Assembly: GCA_003153355.1 (NCBI GenBank)
Contig: PLYH01000005.1
Location: 97,810-161,809 of the forward strand
DNA from: Candidatus Peregrinibacteria bacterium
Lineage (GTDB): Bacteria; Patescibacteriota; Gracilibacteria; UBA1369
Length of the DNA stretch: 64,000 nucleotides
Reading direction: 5' to 3'
Shown here: positions 50,296 to 59,265 of the stretch, piece after piece
How the letters are laid out: each line of letters opens with the position of its first letter
How positions within the stretch are numbered: position 1 is the first letter of the stretch
Notes under the pieces: generated by a model
Told to the model about the DNA's origin: nothing
Database searches by the model: none
The model's input: the letters and a program-made list of their open reading frames with translations, nothing else
Translations under genes and position numbers: made by a program

Positions 50296-51231
50296 ATGAA
50301 TTACCGCCAGATTATTGGGGAAGCATGGAATTTTACGCAGGAGAATAAGAAACTTATTGTCTGGTACGCCTTTATTCCCTCCTTTCTGGGGACTTTGGTG
50401 GGCGTGGGCTATTTAGTATATCAATTTTACGCTTTTAAAAGCTCCGCACTGTTCGATAACTGGTCGGAAAGTTTTACAGTGGTTGCGTTGAAAGCGATTT
50501 TTGATGCCCTGAAATCCAACATGGGGAGCATTGTGCCGATCACCATCGCAGCCGTCATTCTGGCCCTGATGTATTTTTTTCTTCCGCCGATTACCGACGG
50601 AGCCATGATCCAGCTCATCGCCAGAAAAAAAAGCGGTCAGGACGTAAGAATCCGCGACGGTTTAAAATTCGGGTTGAATTATTTTCTTCCATTGTTCAGT
50701 TATTCGCTGGTGAACAGGACTTTTAATATCGTTTCGCTGTTTTGGGAAGCGGGCTTTGTACTGCGAAACCTGGGACCGGATACGTTTGTAGCCCTGAGTC
50801 CGGTTTTGATTCCTTTGTCCATCGTGAGTCTTCTTTTTATGATGATGTTCGCGTTTGCCGAATATTATATCGTGATCGACGATACTCACATGGCTCAATC
50901 CATGGCTAAAAGCTCGGTGCTTGTGTTCAAGCACTGGGGAAAAACCTTCAGAATCAGCACGCTGATGTTTTTGATCGGCATCCGCATTTTGGTGCAGATC
51001 GTTTTTGTACTTTTAGTGCCCCTGGTTGTCCTGGTCGGTATTTTTTACTTCGCAGCTTCCACGCTTCCTGACGTGGGTTTGTGGATCGGCGGCGGGCTGG
51101 GCGTTGCCGCACTCTTTTTTGCTTCTTATTTAGGCGCGATCGTTCATGTTTTTACGACGACCGTCTGGGTTTTTGCATTTCTGGATCTTACTACGACTCC
51201 GGAGATTAATGCCCGCGGAGAAACTGTATAA
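50296..51231 (+). CDS. Hypothetical polytopic membrane protein, 311 aa
   Basis: Starts at the ATG at 50296 (an upstream TTG at 50284 is less likely). About six membrane helices are seen, for example FIPSFLGTLVGVGYLVY, IVPITIAAVILALMYFFL, LSIVSLLFMMMFAFAEYYIV and LVQIVFVLLVPLVVLVGIFY. Between helices 2 and 3 is a conserved-looking loop PPITDGAMIQLIARKKSGQD. That layout resembles unnamed DUF975/DUF4013-like membrane proteins, but I cannot assign a family. Its last 26 bases overlap the end of the convergent PAS gene. Confidence 0.75.
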   Translation: MNYRQIIGEAWNFTQENKKLIVWYAFIPSFLGTLVGVGYLVYQFYAFKSSALFDNWSESFTVVALKAIFDALKSNMGSIVPITIAAVILALMYFFLPPITDGAMIQLIARKKSGQDVRIRDGLKFGLNYFLPLFSYSLVNRTFNIVSLFWEAGFVLRNLGPDTFVALSPVLIPLSIVSLLFMMMFAFAEYYIVIDDTHMAQSMAKSSVLVFKHWGKTFRISTLMFLIGIRILVQIVFVLLVPLVVLVGIFYFAASTLPDVGLWIGGGLGVAALFFASYLGAIVHVFTTTVWVFAFLDLTTTPEINARGETV

Positions 51232-51940
51232 ACGTACTGGCCGGAAAAAGATTTTCGCCCTGGTCTAAGAGATTCTTGTCGGCAAGGAACCTGTTCTGCT
51301 GGCTGTCTTTGTCGTTCATGATTTTTTTACCTTTTGGTACAACGGCCGGCGCCGGCGCAGACGCAGGTTTTTTATCCTGATTCTGCTGTTGATCCGGCTG
51401 GACAGTACTGGTGATGTCCTTGCTTGCAATAGCGATTGAATCAACATTTCCATTCACGATGATCGGGAATAATGAACCGATATGAAGATGATATTCACCG
51501 CTTTTATCGCGTAAACGGTAGGGTCCTACCATAGTGACCGGCTTTTTATTTTGGATCACTTTCCCGAACGCCCCCAGGAAGGTTGATAAATCGTCGGGAT
51601 GGATCATCAGGAAAAAGATCTGGTGCTGGAGCTCATCGGGCTTGTAGCCTAAATTGCTTTCCACATTCCAGCTCGAGAATTTGATCGTACCGTCAACGTT
51701 CATCACAAAAACAGGGTCTTCTTCATTGTTGACGATTTTGCGGTAGCTTTGTTCATCGTACTGAGCAGATTTTACATCGATGGATTCAGTCACGCTGCTG
51801 CCGGGATCGATGACATCCGTTTTCAATTCCTTCTGCCCACCGTTTGATCCAAAGAAAAAGAGCAGGGTTGACATGGAAATCACAAACAGGGCCACAGCCA
51901 CCATAATTACATGCTTATTTTGTTTGATATATTGCAACAT
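51206..51940 (-). CDS. Membrane-anchored single PAS-domain protein
   Basis: 244 residues. An N-terminal helix (VIMVAVALFVISMSTLLFFF) is followed by a polar linker and a PAS fold at about 70-175: RKIVNNEEDPVFVMNVDGTI, SNLGYKPDELQHQIFFLMIH, PDDLSTFLGAFG, PYRLRDKSGEYHLHIGSLFP. The tail is low-complexity with Gln/Lys/Pro. No kinase, GGDEF or other output domain is attached. It may sense a ligand or pass a signal to a partner by contact. Whether the PAS lies inside or outside depends on helix orientation. The basic N-terminus (QYIKQNKH) would place the PAS outside. Confidence 0.8.
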   Translation of the reverse strand: MLQYIKQNKHVIMVAVALFVISMSTLLFFFGSNGGQKELKTDVIDPGSSVTESIDVKSAQYDEQSYRKIVNNEEDPVFVMNVDGTIKFSSWNVESNLGYKPDELQHQIFFLMIHPDDLSTFLGAFGKVIQNKKPVTMVGPYRLRDKSGEYHLHIGSLFPIIVNGNVDSIAIASKDITSTVQPDQQQNQDKKPASAPAPAVVPKGKKIMNDKDSQQNRFLADKNLLDQGENLFPASTFIQFLRGH

Positions 51941-52070
51941 TGTTTTTTTATTTTTTATCAGATGAGATAGACGTTTTTTCGTTGTATTATGTTATTTTAG
52001 AATATTTAATTTATTTTGTCAATCACCTTCCCCGAGTTTTTTATCATGTGTTCAGCTGTTTTAAGCTGCT

Positions 52071-52098
52071 TTGATTTTATTAATAAATATGGTATAAT
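52071..52098 (+). promoter_or_regulatory. Promoter for the cNMP-binding gene
   Basis: TTGATT (52071-52076), a 16-base spacer and TATAAT (52093-52098) preceded by TGG (extended -10), 39 bases before the ATG. Confidence 0.65.
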
Positions 52099-52137
52099 TA
52101 TATAAAACAGCAAAAATACACTAAAACACACAAATAT

Positions 52138-52599
52138 ATGCCAACTATGCCAAATCCATCGGATACCCTTTCCATTCTGCCGATTCTTAAAAAGATTCCG
52201 CTTTTATCCGAGCTCAATGAGGATGATCATAAAGAGATCATCAAGCATATTGAGATGCAGTATTTTCCTGCTCATCAGGTTGTTTTCAAGGAAGGCGATC
52301 CCGGTGATGCGGTCTATATTATAAAGAGAGGTGTCGTGCGCATTTACCATCCTGGAGCAAATCCGGTTGAAGACCAGGAGGTTGCTATGCTCGGAGACAA
52401 CGATGTTTTCGGTGAAATGGCTATTATTTCTGAAAAACCCCGCAACGCCAGCGCACAGACCATGGAAGAAAGTGAAGTTTTCGTCCTTAAAAAGGAGGAT
52501 TTCATCCAATTGGTCAGCTCAAACCCAAATATGGCAAGCCGCATCAGCAGTGAATTTCTGAAACGGTTTAAGATCAACCTTCAGGGTAAACCGGAATAG
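52138..52599 (+). CDS. Stand-alone cyclic nucleotide-binding domain protein, 153 aa
   Basis: The cNMP-binding fold fills almost the whole protein: ILKKIPLLSELNEDDHKEII, VVFKEGDPGDAVYIIKRGVV, and the phosphate-binding cassette FGEMAIISEKPRNASAQT with the Glu, Arg and small residues expected for ligand contact. No helix-turn-helix or kinase part follows, only a helix (SRISSEFLKRFKINL). It starts at 52138 or at an in-frame ATG three codons later. It could be a small soluble sensor or an inhibitor subunit. The partner is unknown, and no adenylate cyclase is in the window. It has a good promoter and is followed by a DUF3307 gene. Confidence 0.87.
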   Translation: MPTMPNPSDTLSILPILKKIPLLSELNEDDHKEIIKHIEMQYFPAHQVVFKEGDPGDAVYIIKRGVVRIYHPGANPVEDQEVAMLGDNDVFGEMAIISEKPRNASAQTMEESEVFVLKKEDFIQLVSSNPNMASRISSEFLKRFKINLQGKPE

Positions 52600-52633
52600 T
52601 TTTACGTCTGATTCTGTTCATCTGTCTTGAGCC

Positions 52634-53323
52634 ATGTTCCACCTCTACGTTTTCATTTATCTCCTGCTCGCCCATCTTCTGGCTGATTTTATTTTCCAGA
52701 CGGATGCATTGGTTGCCTGGAAACAGAAAAGCTGGAAAGGCGTTTTTGTCCACAGCCTTATTTTGTTCGCGGTAAGCTTGGCTTTGTTTTGGCCGTTTTG
52801 GCTTGAAGGGGCATCCGGCTCAAGACTTGGGTCATTTTGGGAGAATATGAATTTATGGGGGATAGCGATTCTTTTGCTGAATGCCGGTCTGCATTTTTTG
52901 ATGGATTCGGACAAAATCCGCAAAGAAAAGAAAAATCATCAATATGTAAAAATGTTCTTCGTTGACCAGTTTTTCCATGTTGCGGTCATTGCAGTGATGA
53001 CGTTGGCGATCGGATACTTATATACTTTTTCTTATTCAACCGGCCTGTATGCGCTTTACACGCGCTGCGGTGCGGATTCCACGTGCGGACTTATGACTTT
53101 TTTTACGGAATTTTTGCCGTTGGCGCTTTATCTGATCGCCGCGATTTTGAGCACTTCCGTCTATGAAATCGTGAAATACCAGTTTGCGAGGCAACTAGGT
53201 ACTCATTCCAGGATGAAGTTTGATTATAAAAAAATGTTTGTCAGACTGATTGTTTTGAGTCTGATTTTTGCATTCTTCATGTTTTTTTGGGGACCGCATA
53301 TTGCGATGACGTTCTGGAAATAA
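52634..53323 (+). CDS. DUF3307-family membrane protein
   Basis: 229 residues with about five membrane helices. The family pattern is in the first helix, FIYLLLAHLLADFIFQTD, with conserved His and Asp, followed by WKGVFVHSLILFAVSLALFW, and then LHFLMDSDKIRKEKK and MFFVDQFFHVAVIAVM with His/Asp in the membrane helices. The arrangement of His-x-x-x-Asp residues suggests a membrane metal site or hydrolase-like centre, but the function is unknown. It follows the cNMP protein by 34 bases and may be co-transcribed. Confidence 0.8.
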   Translation: MFHLYVFIYLLLAHLLADFIFQTDALVAWKQKSWKGVFVHSLILFAVSLALFWPFWLEGASGSRLGSFWENMNLWGIAILLLNAGLHFLMDSDKIRKEKKNHQYVKMFFVDQFFHVAVIAVMTLAIGYLYTFSYSTGLYALYTRCGADSTCGLMTFFTEFLPLALYLIAAILSTSVYEIVKYQFARQLGTHSRMKFDYKKMFVRLIVLSLIFAFFMFFWGPHIAMTFWK

Positions 53324-53403
53324 GTTTTCACGTCAGGGCGAACGGGCTTGTGTTTTTTGGCTTTGCTTTGTAGAATTGAGCTCGTTGTTTTGATGTGAAT
53401 CTT

Positions 53404-55824
53404 ATGCCCATTTATAACCCGCGCGAAACTGAAGCCAAATGGCAGAGACGCTGGGAAGACGCCAAACTGTATACGACGAACCTTGAAGACTTTTCAAAGC
53501 CGAAATATTTTAATTTGGTGATGTTCCCGTATCCGTCCGGAGACAAACTTCACATCGGTCACTGGTATAACTACGCGCCTGCGGATTCATGGGGGCGTTA
53601 TATGCGCATGCGCGGAGCGAATGTTTTTGAACCGCAGGGGTTTGACAGTTTTGGGCTGCCCGCGGAAAATTATGCGATCAAAACCGGCGTGCATCCGAAC
53701 ATCAGCATTGCGCAGAATGTTCAGTACATGCAAAAACAACTGCACGAAATGGGAACGATGTATGACTGGGATAAAATGGTCGTGACTTCCGATGAAGAAT
53801 ATTATCAATGGACGCAGTGGATTTTTCTGCAGCTGTATAAAAAAGGTCTGGCATACCGAAAAAATGCACCGGTGAACTGGTGCCCGCAGGATCAGACGGT
53901 CTTGGCCAACGAACAGGTCGTGGACGGAAGATGTGAACGCTGCAAAGCCGAAGTGACGAAACGCGATTTAACGCAGTGGTTTTTTAAGATCCGGGATTAT
54001 GCGGAAAGATTGTTGAATTTTGATGGACTGGACTGGCCTCAAAAAACGATGCTGATGCAGCAGCACTGGATCGGCAGGAGCGAAGGCAGCGAGGTTGTTT
54101 TTGAACTATGCGACAAAGAAGGAAAAACGAACGGAAAATCAGTAACCGTGTTTACCACTCGGGCTGATACGCTGTTCGGTGCGACTTATATGGTTTTGGC
54201 TCCCGAACATTCTTTAGTTTTGGAAATTACCACGAAAGAACACCGCCGCAATGTTGAAGAGTATATTGAAAAAACCAAGAAGGAGACTGACATTGCACGC
54301 AGTGCCGAAGACCGCGAAAAAACAGGTGTATTTACCGGCGCATACGCGGTGAACCCGGTGAACGGCGAAGTGATTCCGGCATGGATCGGCGACTATGTTT
54401 TGGTTACTTACGGGACCGGCGCGGTGATGGCGGTTCCTGCACACGATGAACGTGATTTTGCGTTCGCAAAAAAATATCAGCTGCCGATCGTTGAAGTCAT
54501 CCGTCCCCAAAAAAGCGAAACGACTTTACCTCATACTCCCTATACTGAAGCAGGAGTCTTAACAAATTCGGAAAAGTTCGACGGTTTGAATTCTGAAGAA
54601 GCGCGAAAAAAAATCACGGAGTTTTTGATGAAAAAAAATTCAGGGAAATTCGTAGTGAATTATAAACTGCGCGACTGGCTGATTTCGCGCCAGCGTTATT
54701 GGGGTGCGCCCATTCCGATCATCTACTGCGAGAAATGCGGCGAGGTTCCGGTTCCTGAAGCAGACCTTCCGGTTGAGTTGCCGAGAGATGTTGATTTCAC
54801 TCCCAAGGGCGACGGCAAATCTCCGCTGAATACGGTGGAATCTTTTGTGAATACCAAATGTCCGAAATGCGCGGGTCAGGCGAAACGCGAAGTCGATACC
54901 ATGGACACGTTCGTGGATTCGAGCTGGTACTTTTTGCGCTATCCTTCGGCAAAAATGAGCGACAAGCCTTTTGATAAAGAGATGACGAAATACTGGCTGC
55001 CGGTGGATATGTATATCGGCGGTCCGGAACATGCGTGCATGCATCTTTTATACGCGCGGTTTATTACGATGGTTTTGCACGACATGAAGCACATCGATTT
55101 TGATGAACCTTTTAAAAAGTTGGTGCATCAGGGCATGATCACCAAAGACGGTGCCAAAATGTCGAAATCAAAAGGCAACGTGGTGAGCCCGGACCAGTTC
55201 GTGGAAAAATATGGCAGCGATGTTTTTCGCATGTATCTGATGTTTATGGGTCCGTTCACCGAAGGCGGCGACTGGAACGACCAAGGCATTACCGGCATCG
55301 CGCGGTTTGTGGAAAGATTTTATGTTTTGATGCGTTCGAAAGATAAAGTCGCAAATAAAGAAGAGCTGGACCGGGCAGTTCATAAAACCATCAAAAAGAT
55401 TACTCAGGACATTGAAAATTTTCAATTCAACACCGCCGTTGCAGCGCTGATGGAGTTCGTGAACACCGCCAACAAAACAGGCATTGATCATGAAAGCCAG
55501 CTGGTTATGACCAGGCTGATTGCGCCGCTGGCGCCCCATTTGGCTGAACAGATCTGGGAAGAGCTCGGAGGGAAATTCAGCATTGTTGACCATAGCTGGC
55601 CGGCCTTTGATCCAAAACTGATTGTTGAAACGCAACTCGTGCTTCCGGTACAGGTGAACGGAAAATTGCGCGGGCAGATTTCCGTTGCCATTGACGAGAA
55701 AAAAGAAACAATTCTGGAACTCGCCAAAAAAGATGCGGGCGTTGTCCGTCACATCGAAGGAAAAACTCTGGTGAAAGAGATTTACGTGCAGGGAAAACTT
55801 GTGAGTTTTGTTGTTCGGGATTAA
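53404..55824 (+). CDS. leuS: Leucyl-tRNA synthetase
   Basis: Charges tRNA-Leu. From the ATG at 53404 the product is 806 residues (an upstream GTG at 53395 is possible but less likely). Class I motifs: HIGH in YPSGDKLHIGHWYNYAPADS and KMSKS in TKDGAKMSKSKGNVVSP. The editing (CP1) domain has the conserved TTRADTLFGATYMV and the Asp in VPAHDERDFAFAKKY. A zinc-type CxxC pair (VNWCPQDQTVLAN, with CERCKAEV) and a second CEKCGE/CPKCAG set are present. The tRNA-binding C-terminal domain ends with VNGKLRGQISV. The pilin gene begins 9 bases after the stop. Confidence 0.97.
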   Translation: MPIYNPRETEAKWQRRWEDAKLYTTNLEDFSKPKYFNLVMFPYPSGDKLHIGHWYNYAPADSWGRYMRMRGANVFEPQGFDSFGLPAENYAIKTGVHPNISIAQNVQYMQKQLHEMGTMYDWDKMVVTSDEEYYQWTQWIFLQLYKKGLAYRKNAPVNWCPQDQTVLANEQVVDGRCERCKAEVTKRDLTQWFFKIRDYAERLLNFDGLDWPQKTMLMQQHWIGRSEGSEVVFELCDKEGKTNGKSVTVFTTRADTLFGATYMVLAPEHSLVLEITTKEHRRNVEEYIEKTKKETDIARSAEDREKTGVFTGAYAVNPVNGEVIPAWIGDYVLVTYGTGAVMAVPAHDERDFAFAKKYQLPIVEVIRPQKSETTLPHTPYTEAGVLTNSEKFDGLNSEEARKKITEFLMKKNSGKFVVNYKLRDWLISRQRYWGAPIPIIYCEKCGEVPVPEADLPVELPRDVDFTPKGDGKSPLNTVESFVNTKCPKCAGQAKREVDTMDTFVDSSWYFLRYPSAKMSDKPFDKEMTKYWLPVDMYIGGPEHACMHLLYARFITMVLHDMKHIDFDEPFKKLVHQGMITKDGAKMSKSKGNVVSPDQFVEKYGSDVFRMYLMFMGPFTEGGDWNDQGITGIARFVERFYVLMRSKDKVANKEELDRAVHKTIKKITQDIENFQFNTAVAALMEFVNTANKTGIDHESQLVMTRLIAPLAPHLAEQIWEELGGKFSIVDHSWPAFDPKLIVETQLVLPVQVNGKLRGQISVAIDEKKETILELAKKDAGVVRHIEGKTLVKEIYVQGKLVSFVVRD

Positions 55825-55833
55825 AATAACCTC

Positions 55834-56610
55834 ATGCTTCAAAAGAAAAAACAAACACGTTCCTTTTTTACGATTGTGCGTCCGGGTTTTACGCTTGCTG
55901 AAATGATTCTGGTGATTGCCCTCACCTTGTTTTTGATGACGGTGACGGCGCAAGGGTTTGCCAATTCCGCTTCGCAGTTCAGTTTTGTAAATGTGGACCA
56001 GAGAGTTCAGGACATGATTCTTTCTGCCAGGAGTTTAGCCATCAGCGGAAAGGCGCAGATCGATTATACTGATTTTGATAAAGACGGATGTAAAGATGCC
56101 GTGACCACGCCGAGTCTGCCCTGTTTAGGCGATGACTATGTTACTCCCGCGAATTACGGAGTTGATTTCAGAGATACTGCTGACGTGAGCGGTAATCATA
56201 CGTATACGGTTACGGAATTTGCCGATAATCATGTTCCGAATCCATGCGCTGCTCCACCGTGCGGGCTGGAAGGTCAGTTTGATTATAAACCGACTCCAAC
56301 CCTTGCTGATTACCAACACGGATATGATATTCAGCTTGATCAATATGTTTTAACGCCGGGAACAAAACTGATTATTCCGGGCGGTCCGGCCGCTGCCAGC
56401 ACCACTGTTGAATCAACAATTTTATTTTCGCCGATTTTTGCCGATGCCAGTTTTAATCCGCCTCTTTCGCCGGCAGATGATCCTTTCTTTAAATTCGGAG
56501 TTTCACAATCCAGCGGAACGACGATGATCCGCAAACGCTGTTATCAGATCCATAAACTCGCGGGCATCAGCGATCCGGTCACTACAAGCACCAACCCTAC
56601 CTGTCCGTAA
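55834..56610 (+). CDS. Type IV pilin-like/pseudopilin, 258 aa
   Basis: The prepilin signature is present after a basic leader: RPGFTLAEMILVIALTLFLM, with cleavage after Gly and Glu at mature position 5. The hydrophobic N-terminal helix continues into an amphipathic helix (SFVNVDQRVQDMILSARSLA). The C-terminal globular domain is beta-rich and contains Cys residues (DGCKDAVTTPSLPCLGDD, PCAAPPCG). It is the first of three linked genes of this type. No pilus ATPase, platform or prepilin peptidase is in the window, so the assembly machinery must be elsewhere. It could be a minor pilin or a type II secretion pseudopilin. Confidence 0.85.
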   Translation: MLQKKKQTRSFFTIVRPGFTLAEMILVIALTLFLMTVTAQGFANSASQFSFVNVDQRVQDMILSARSLAISGKAQIDYTDFDKDGCKDAVTTPSLPCLGDDYVTPANYGVDFRDTADVSGNHTYTVTEFADNHVPNPCAAPPCGLEGQFDYKPTPTLADYQHGYDIQLDQYVLTPGTKLIIPGGPAAASTTVESTILFSPIFADASFNPPLSPADDPFFKFGVSQSSGTTMIRKRCYQIHKLAGISDPVTTSTNPTCP

Positions 56611-56613
56611 CTC

Positions 56614-57324
56614 ATGAAGAAAAACTCTCAAAAATTCAGAAGAGGTGAATCGCTGGTGGAAGTGATTATGGCTATTTTTGTGGTCGCGCTCGGCGCATCC
56701 GTCGCAACTTCGCTCATTATTTCCGCGCTGCAGTCCAATGAGTTCAGCCGCGACAATCTGATCGCCCTGAATCTTGCTGCGGAAGGGATTGAAGCGATGC
56801 GGTCAATCCGCGACGCCAACTGGCTCAAATTCAGTTACGACAAACAGAACTGCTGGAATATGATGCCTAACGTCACCAACTGCCAGGACCCTGCGGCAAC
56901 CACCATTGCTGCAACGAACAGCACGACAAACTACACCGTTGATCTTGGTTTAAATAAAAATCTTTATGACTGGGGGCTTGCACCAGTTTCTTCGATACTT
57001 AATCTTAATATGCCGGGCACGGGCAGTGATCCGTTCCAGCTTTGGTATTACGATATTGATTCATCTGACGGATCTGGCAGTCATGACATGCTGGCTTCTT
57101 TGTCTGCGGCGGGTGGAACAAAAAATGGCAGTTCATCTTTTTACCGGATGATCCAGGTGAGTTATCCGACTTCGGGTCCCTCCTCCTGCGATCCTGCAAC
57201 CGGAAAAAGCTGCGAAGAAATGGCCGTAACTTCCACAGTGCAATGGCGTGCCCAGGGTGTGGTGCACCAGGTCGTTTTAAATACCGAACTGACCGATTAT
57301 CAAAAAATAAAAGTTAAGTCATGA
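56614..57324 (+). CDS. Type IV pilin-like/pseudopilin, 236 aa
   Basis: It starts 3 bases after the stop of the preceding pilin gene. Prepilin signature RRGESLVEVIMAIFVVALGA, with Gly at the cleavage point and Glu at position 5, although Phe1 is replaced by Glu. A long helix follows (NLIALNLAAEGIEAMRSIRD), then a globular part with Cys pairs (DKQNCWNMMPNVTNC and PSSCDPATGKSCEE). The pattern is close to PilV/GspI-type minor pilins. Its TGA stop overlaps the ATG of the next gene, which supports ordered translation of the three pilins. Confidence 0.82.
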   Translation: MKKNSQKFRRGESLVEVIMAIFVVALGASVATSLIISALQSNEFSRDNLIALNLAAEGIEAMRSIRDANWLKFSYDKQNCWNMMPNVTNCQDPAATTIAATNSTTNYTVDLGLNKNLYDWGLAPVSSILNLNMPGTGSDPFQLWYYDIDSSDGSGSHDMLASLSAAGGTKNGSSSFYRMIQVSYPTSGPSSCDPATGKSCEEMAVTSTVQWRAQGVVHQVVLNTELTDYQKIKVKS

Positions 57325-58535
57325 AAAATCTGATGAAACCAAAACCTGATTCCCGTTTTGAAGCTTTCACTCTGGTGGAAGTGCTCATTGCTGCGACGAT
57401 TTTTACGATCGTAAGCCTTATCGCCATCAATGTTTTCGTGAATGTGATCCGCATCCAGCGCAGGGTGCAGCTTGAGAACGCGATTTATGAAGACGCGCGC
57501 GTGATGATGGAACGCATTTCCCGCGAGGTGCGCGAAAATACGGTTGATTATGAAGAGTACTATAATAAAGCGTTGAAACAGGAGCTGCCTTTCGCAAGTA
57601 ATTCGACACTGAACGGCAAAAACCCTTACGGCTGGCGATACGGATGCTATGCGCAAAGATTTTATAATCCCGGTGCAGCCAGCGGACCTTACGACGGAGG
57701 ATTTGGCGCTTATTGCAGTGTTCCTCCTCTTGGAGATCCAGCATTAAATCCCGACTGCATCATTGATAAAACTTCTCTTGATATTAATACCGGACAAAAT
57801 CCTTATGAGGGCAATATTGCAAAATCTGATTCGACGACAGCCAATGCTTTTTGTGATGATGTTTTCGGAAATAGCACAAGCAATACTTGCGGTGCCCTTG
57901 ATACTATTACGAACCGCAATGAACAAAATGAACTTTATCTCATCAGTGCCGACGGATCGCAAAAAACTTTTTTTGCTTTGAAAGCTTCAACTGCTCCTGA
58001 GCTTCCGAACTGGCCGAATGGAGAACATGCTTTAGCACTGCTTCGTTTAAGCGGCCAGGACAGCGACCATGACGGCGTTATTGAAACCTGGCGCGATGAC
58101 TCAGGTACAGCATGCAATGCAGCTACTGGAAATAAGTTTTGCTGTTCGAGCGGTTTTGATTGCAAGGATGCTGACATTCCTTTTTCAACAAGCAGCATTG
58201 AAAATACTTTAAACTATAAAGCCAGCAATAATTATATCGGTTTTATCCCGATCAGCCCTACCAGAACGAATATTGTTTCGTTGAAATTTTTCGTGGCTCC
58301 GCTTGAAGATCCGCGCAAAGCTTTTGCGGAAACGGACCCGACATTGAGCATCCAGCAACAGCCGCATGTGACGATTGTGCTTACAGTTCAACCTTCCCAA
58401 GCCTCTTTGTCCGGTTATAACGGCGATGTTCCTTCCGTGACGATTCAAACTACGGTCACGAGCCGCGTTTACAATGAAGTCAAGAGTTACTATACTTTGG
58501 CTTCGCAGGCTAATGGCATATGCGAGTCATACTAA
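57321..58535 (+). CDS. Type IV minor pilin-like protein (PilW/GspJ-like), 404 aa
   Basis: Prepilin signature EAFTLVEVLIAATIFTIVSL, where the residue before Phe is Ala instead of Gly. That is a rarer but tolerated peptidase site. The long helix RRVQLENAIYEDARVMMERI and SREVRENTVDYEEYY are typical of PilW/GspJ. The remaining 320 residues are a large polar domain with many Cys (GYGC-like, YCSVPP, CGALD, CCSSGFDCKD). The gene overlaps the preceding one by ATGA and its end overlaps rsmI by 4 bases tail to tail. Confidence 0.82.
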   Translation: MKNLMKPKPDSRFEAFTLVEVLIAATIFTIVSLIAINVFVNVIRIQRRVQLENAIYEDARVMMERISREVRENTVDYEEYYNKALKQELPFASNSTLNGKNPYGWRYGCYAQRFYNPGAASGPYDGGFGAYCSVPPLGDPALNPDCIIDKTSLDINTGQNPYEGNIAKSDSTTANAFCDDVFGNSTSNTCGALDTITNRNEQNELYLISADGSQKTFFALKASTAPELPNWPNGEHALALLRLSGQDSDHDGVIETWRDDSGTACNAATGNKFCCSSGFDCKDADIPFSTSSIENTLNYKASNNYIGFIPISPTRTNIVSLKFFVAPLEDPRKAFAETDPTLSIQQQPHVTIVLTVQPSQASLSGYNGDVPSVTIQTTVTSRVYNEVKSYYTLASQANGICESY

Positions 58536-59251
58536 TCGGTGGAACCGTTGTCATTTGTGTCGGACGATTCTGAGTTTCCATTGCCTTTTCTGGACTCCGA
58601 TCCAAGCATGATAACGAACTCCCCTTTCGGATTTTTTTTCTGGAAATGTTCCAGAGCCTGTCCGGTTGTTCCCCGGAAAAACTCTTCGTAGATTTTGGTG
58701 AGTTCGCGCGCGACGACCATGGTGCGTCCCGGAAATTTCTGGGCGAATTCAGTAAGCGTTTTCATAATGCGGTGCGGCGATTCGTAAAAAATAATGGTGC
58801 GTTCTTCATCCTTGAAAGTTTCGAGCATGGTCTGGCGACCCTTTTTCATCGGTAAAAATCCCAGATATAAAAACTGATGCGTCGGCAGTCCGGAAGCTGA
58901 CAGCGCGGTCAAAAACGCCGACGGCCCCGGAATAGGAATAACCTGAATGCCGGCTTCAATGGCGGCTTTAACGAGGACATAACCCGGATCTGAAATTCCC
59001 GGAGTGCCGGCGTCCGAAACGAGCGCGATGTTTTTTCCTTCCTTCAAAATTTGCAGCAGCTGAATGAGTTTACGGTCATCGCTCCATGCATGAAAACTAA
59101 TCGTGGGTTTTTGGATTTCGTATTTCTGAAGCAGGATCTGAACGTGGCGCGTATCTTCCGCGGCGATGTAATCGGCTTCTTTGAGCGTGCGGATGGCGCG
59201 AAGCGTGATGTCTTCAAGATTTCCGATGGGTGTGGCGACGATATAAAGCAT
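58532..59251 (-). CDS. rsmI: 16S rRNA 2'-O-methyltransferase RsmI (C1402)
   Basis: Methylates the 2'-O of C1402 in 16S rRNA. The ATG at 59251 is chosen because the open frame upstream to 59482 lies inside tsaB and has no family similarity. The product is 239 residues. The tetrapyrrole-methylase fold shows MLYIVATPIGNLEDITLRAI, AEDTRHVQILLQKY, SFHAWSD, ALVSDAGTPGISDPGYVLVK (SAM site) and IIFYESPHRIMKTL. The C-terminus is a low-complexity Ser/Asn/Asp tail. It follows tsaB by 14 bases on the same strand. Confidence 0.95.
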   Translation of the reverse strand: MLYIVATPIGNLEDITLRAIRTLKEADYIAAEDTRHVQILLQKYEIQKPTISFHAWSDDRKLIQLLQILKEGKNIALVSDAGTPGISDPGYVLVKAAIEAGIQVIPIPGPSAFLTALSASGLPTHQFLYLGFLPMKKGRQTMLETFKDEERTIIFYESPHRIMKTLTEFAQKFPGRTMVVARELTKIYEEFFRGTTGQALEHFQKKNPKGEFVIMLGSESRKGNGNSESSDTNDNGSTD

Positions 59252-59265
59252 TTGAGTGGAAAAAA

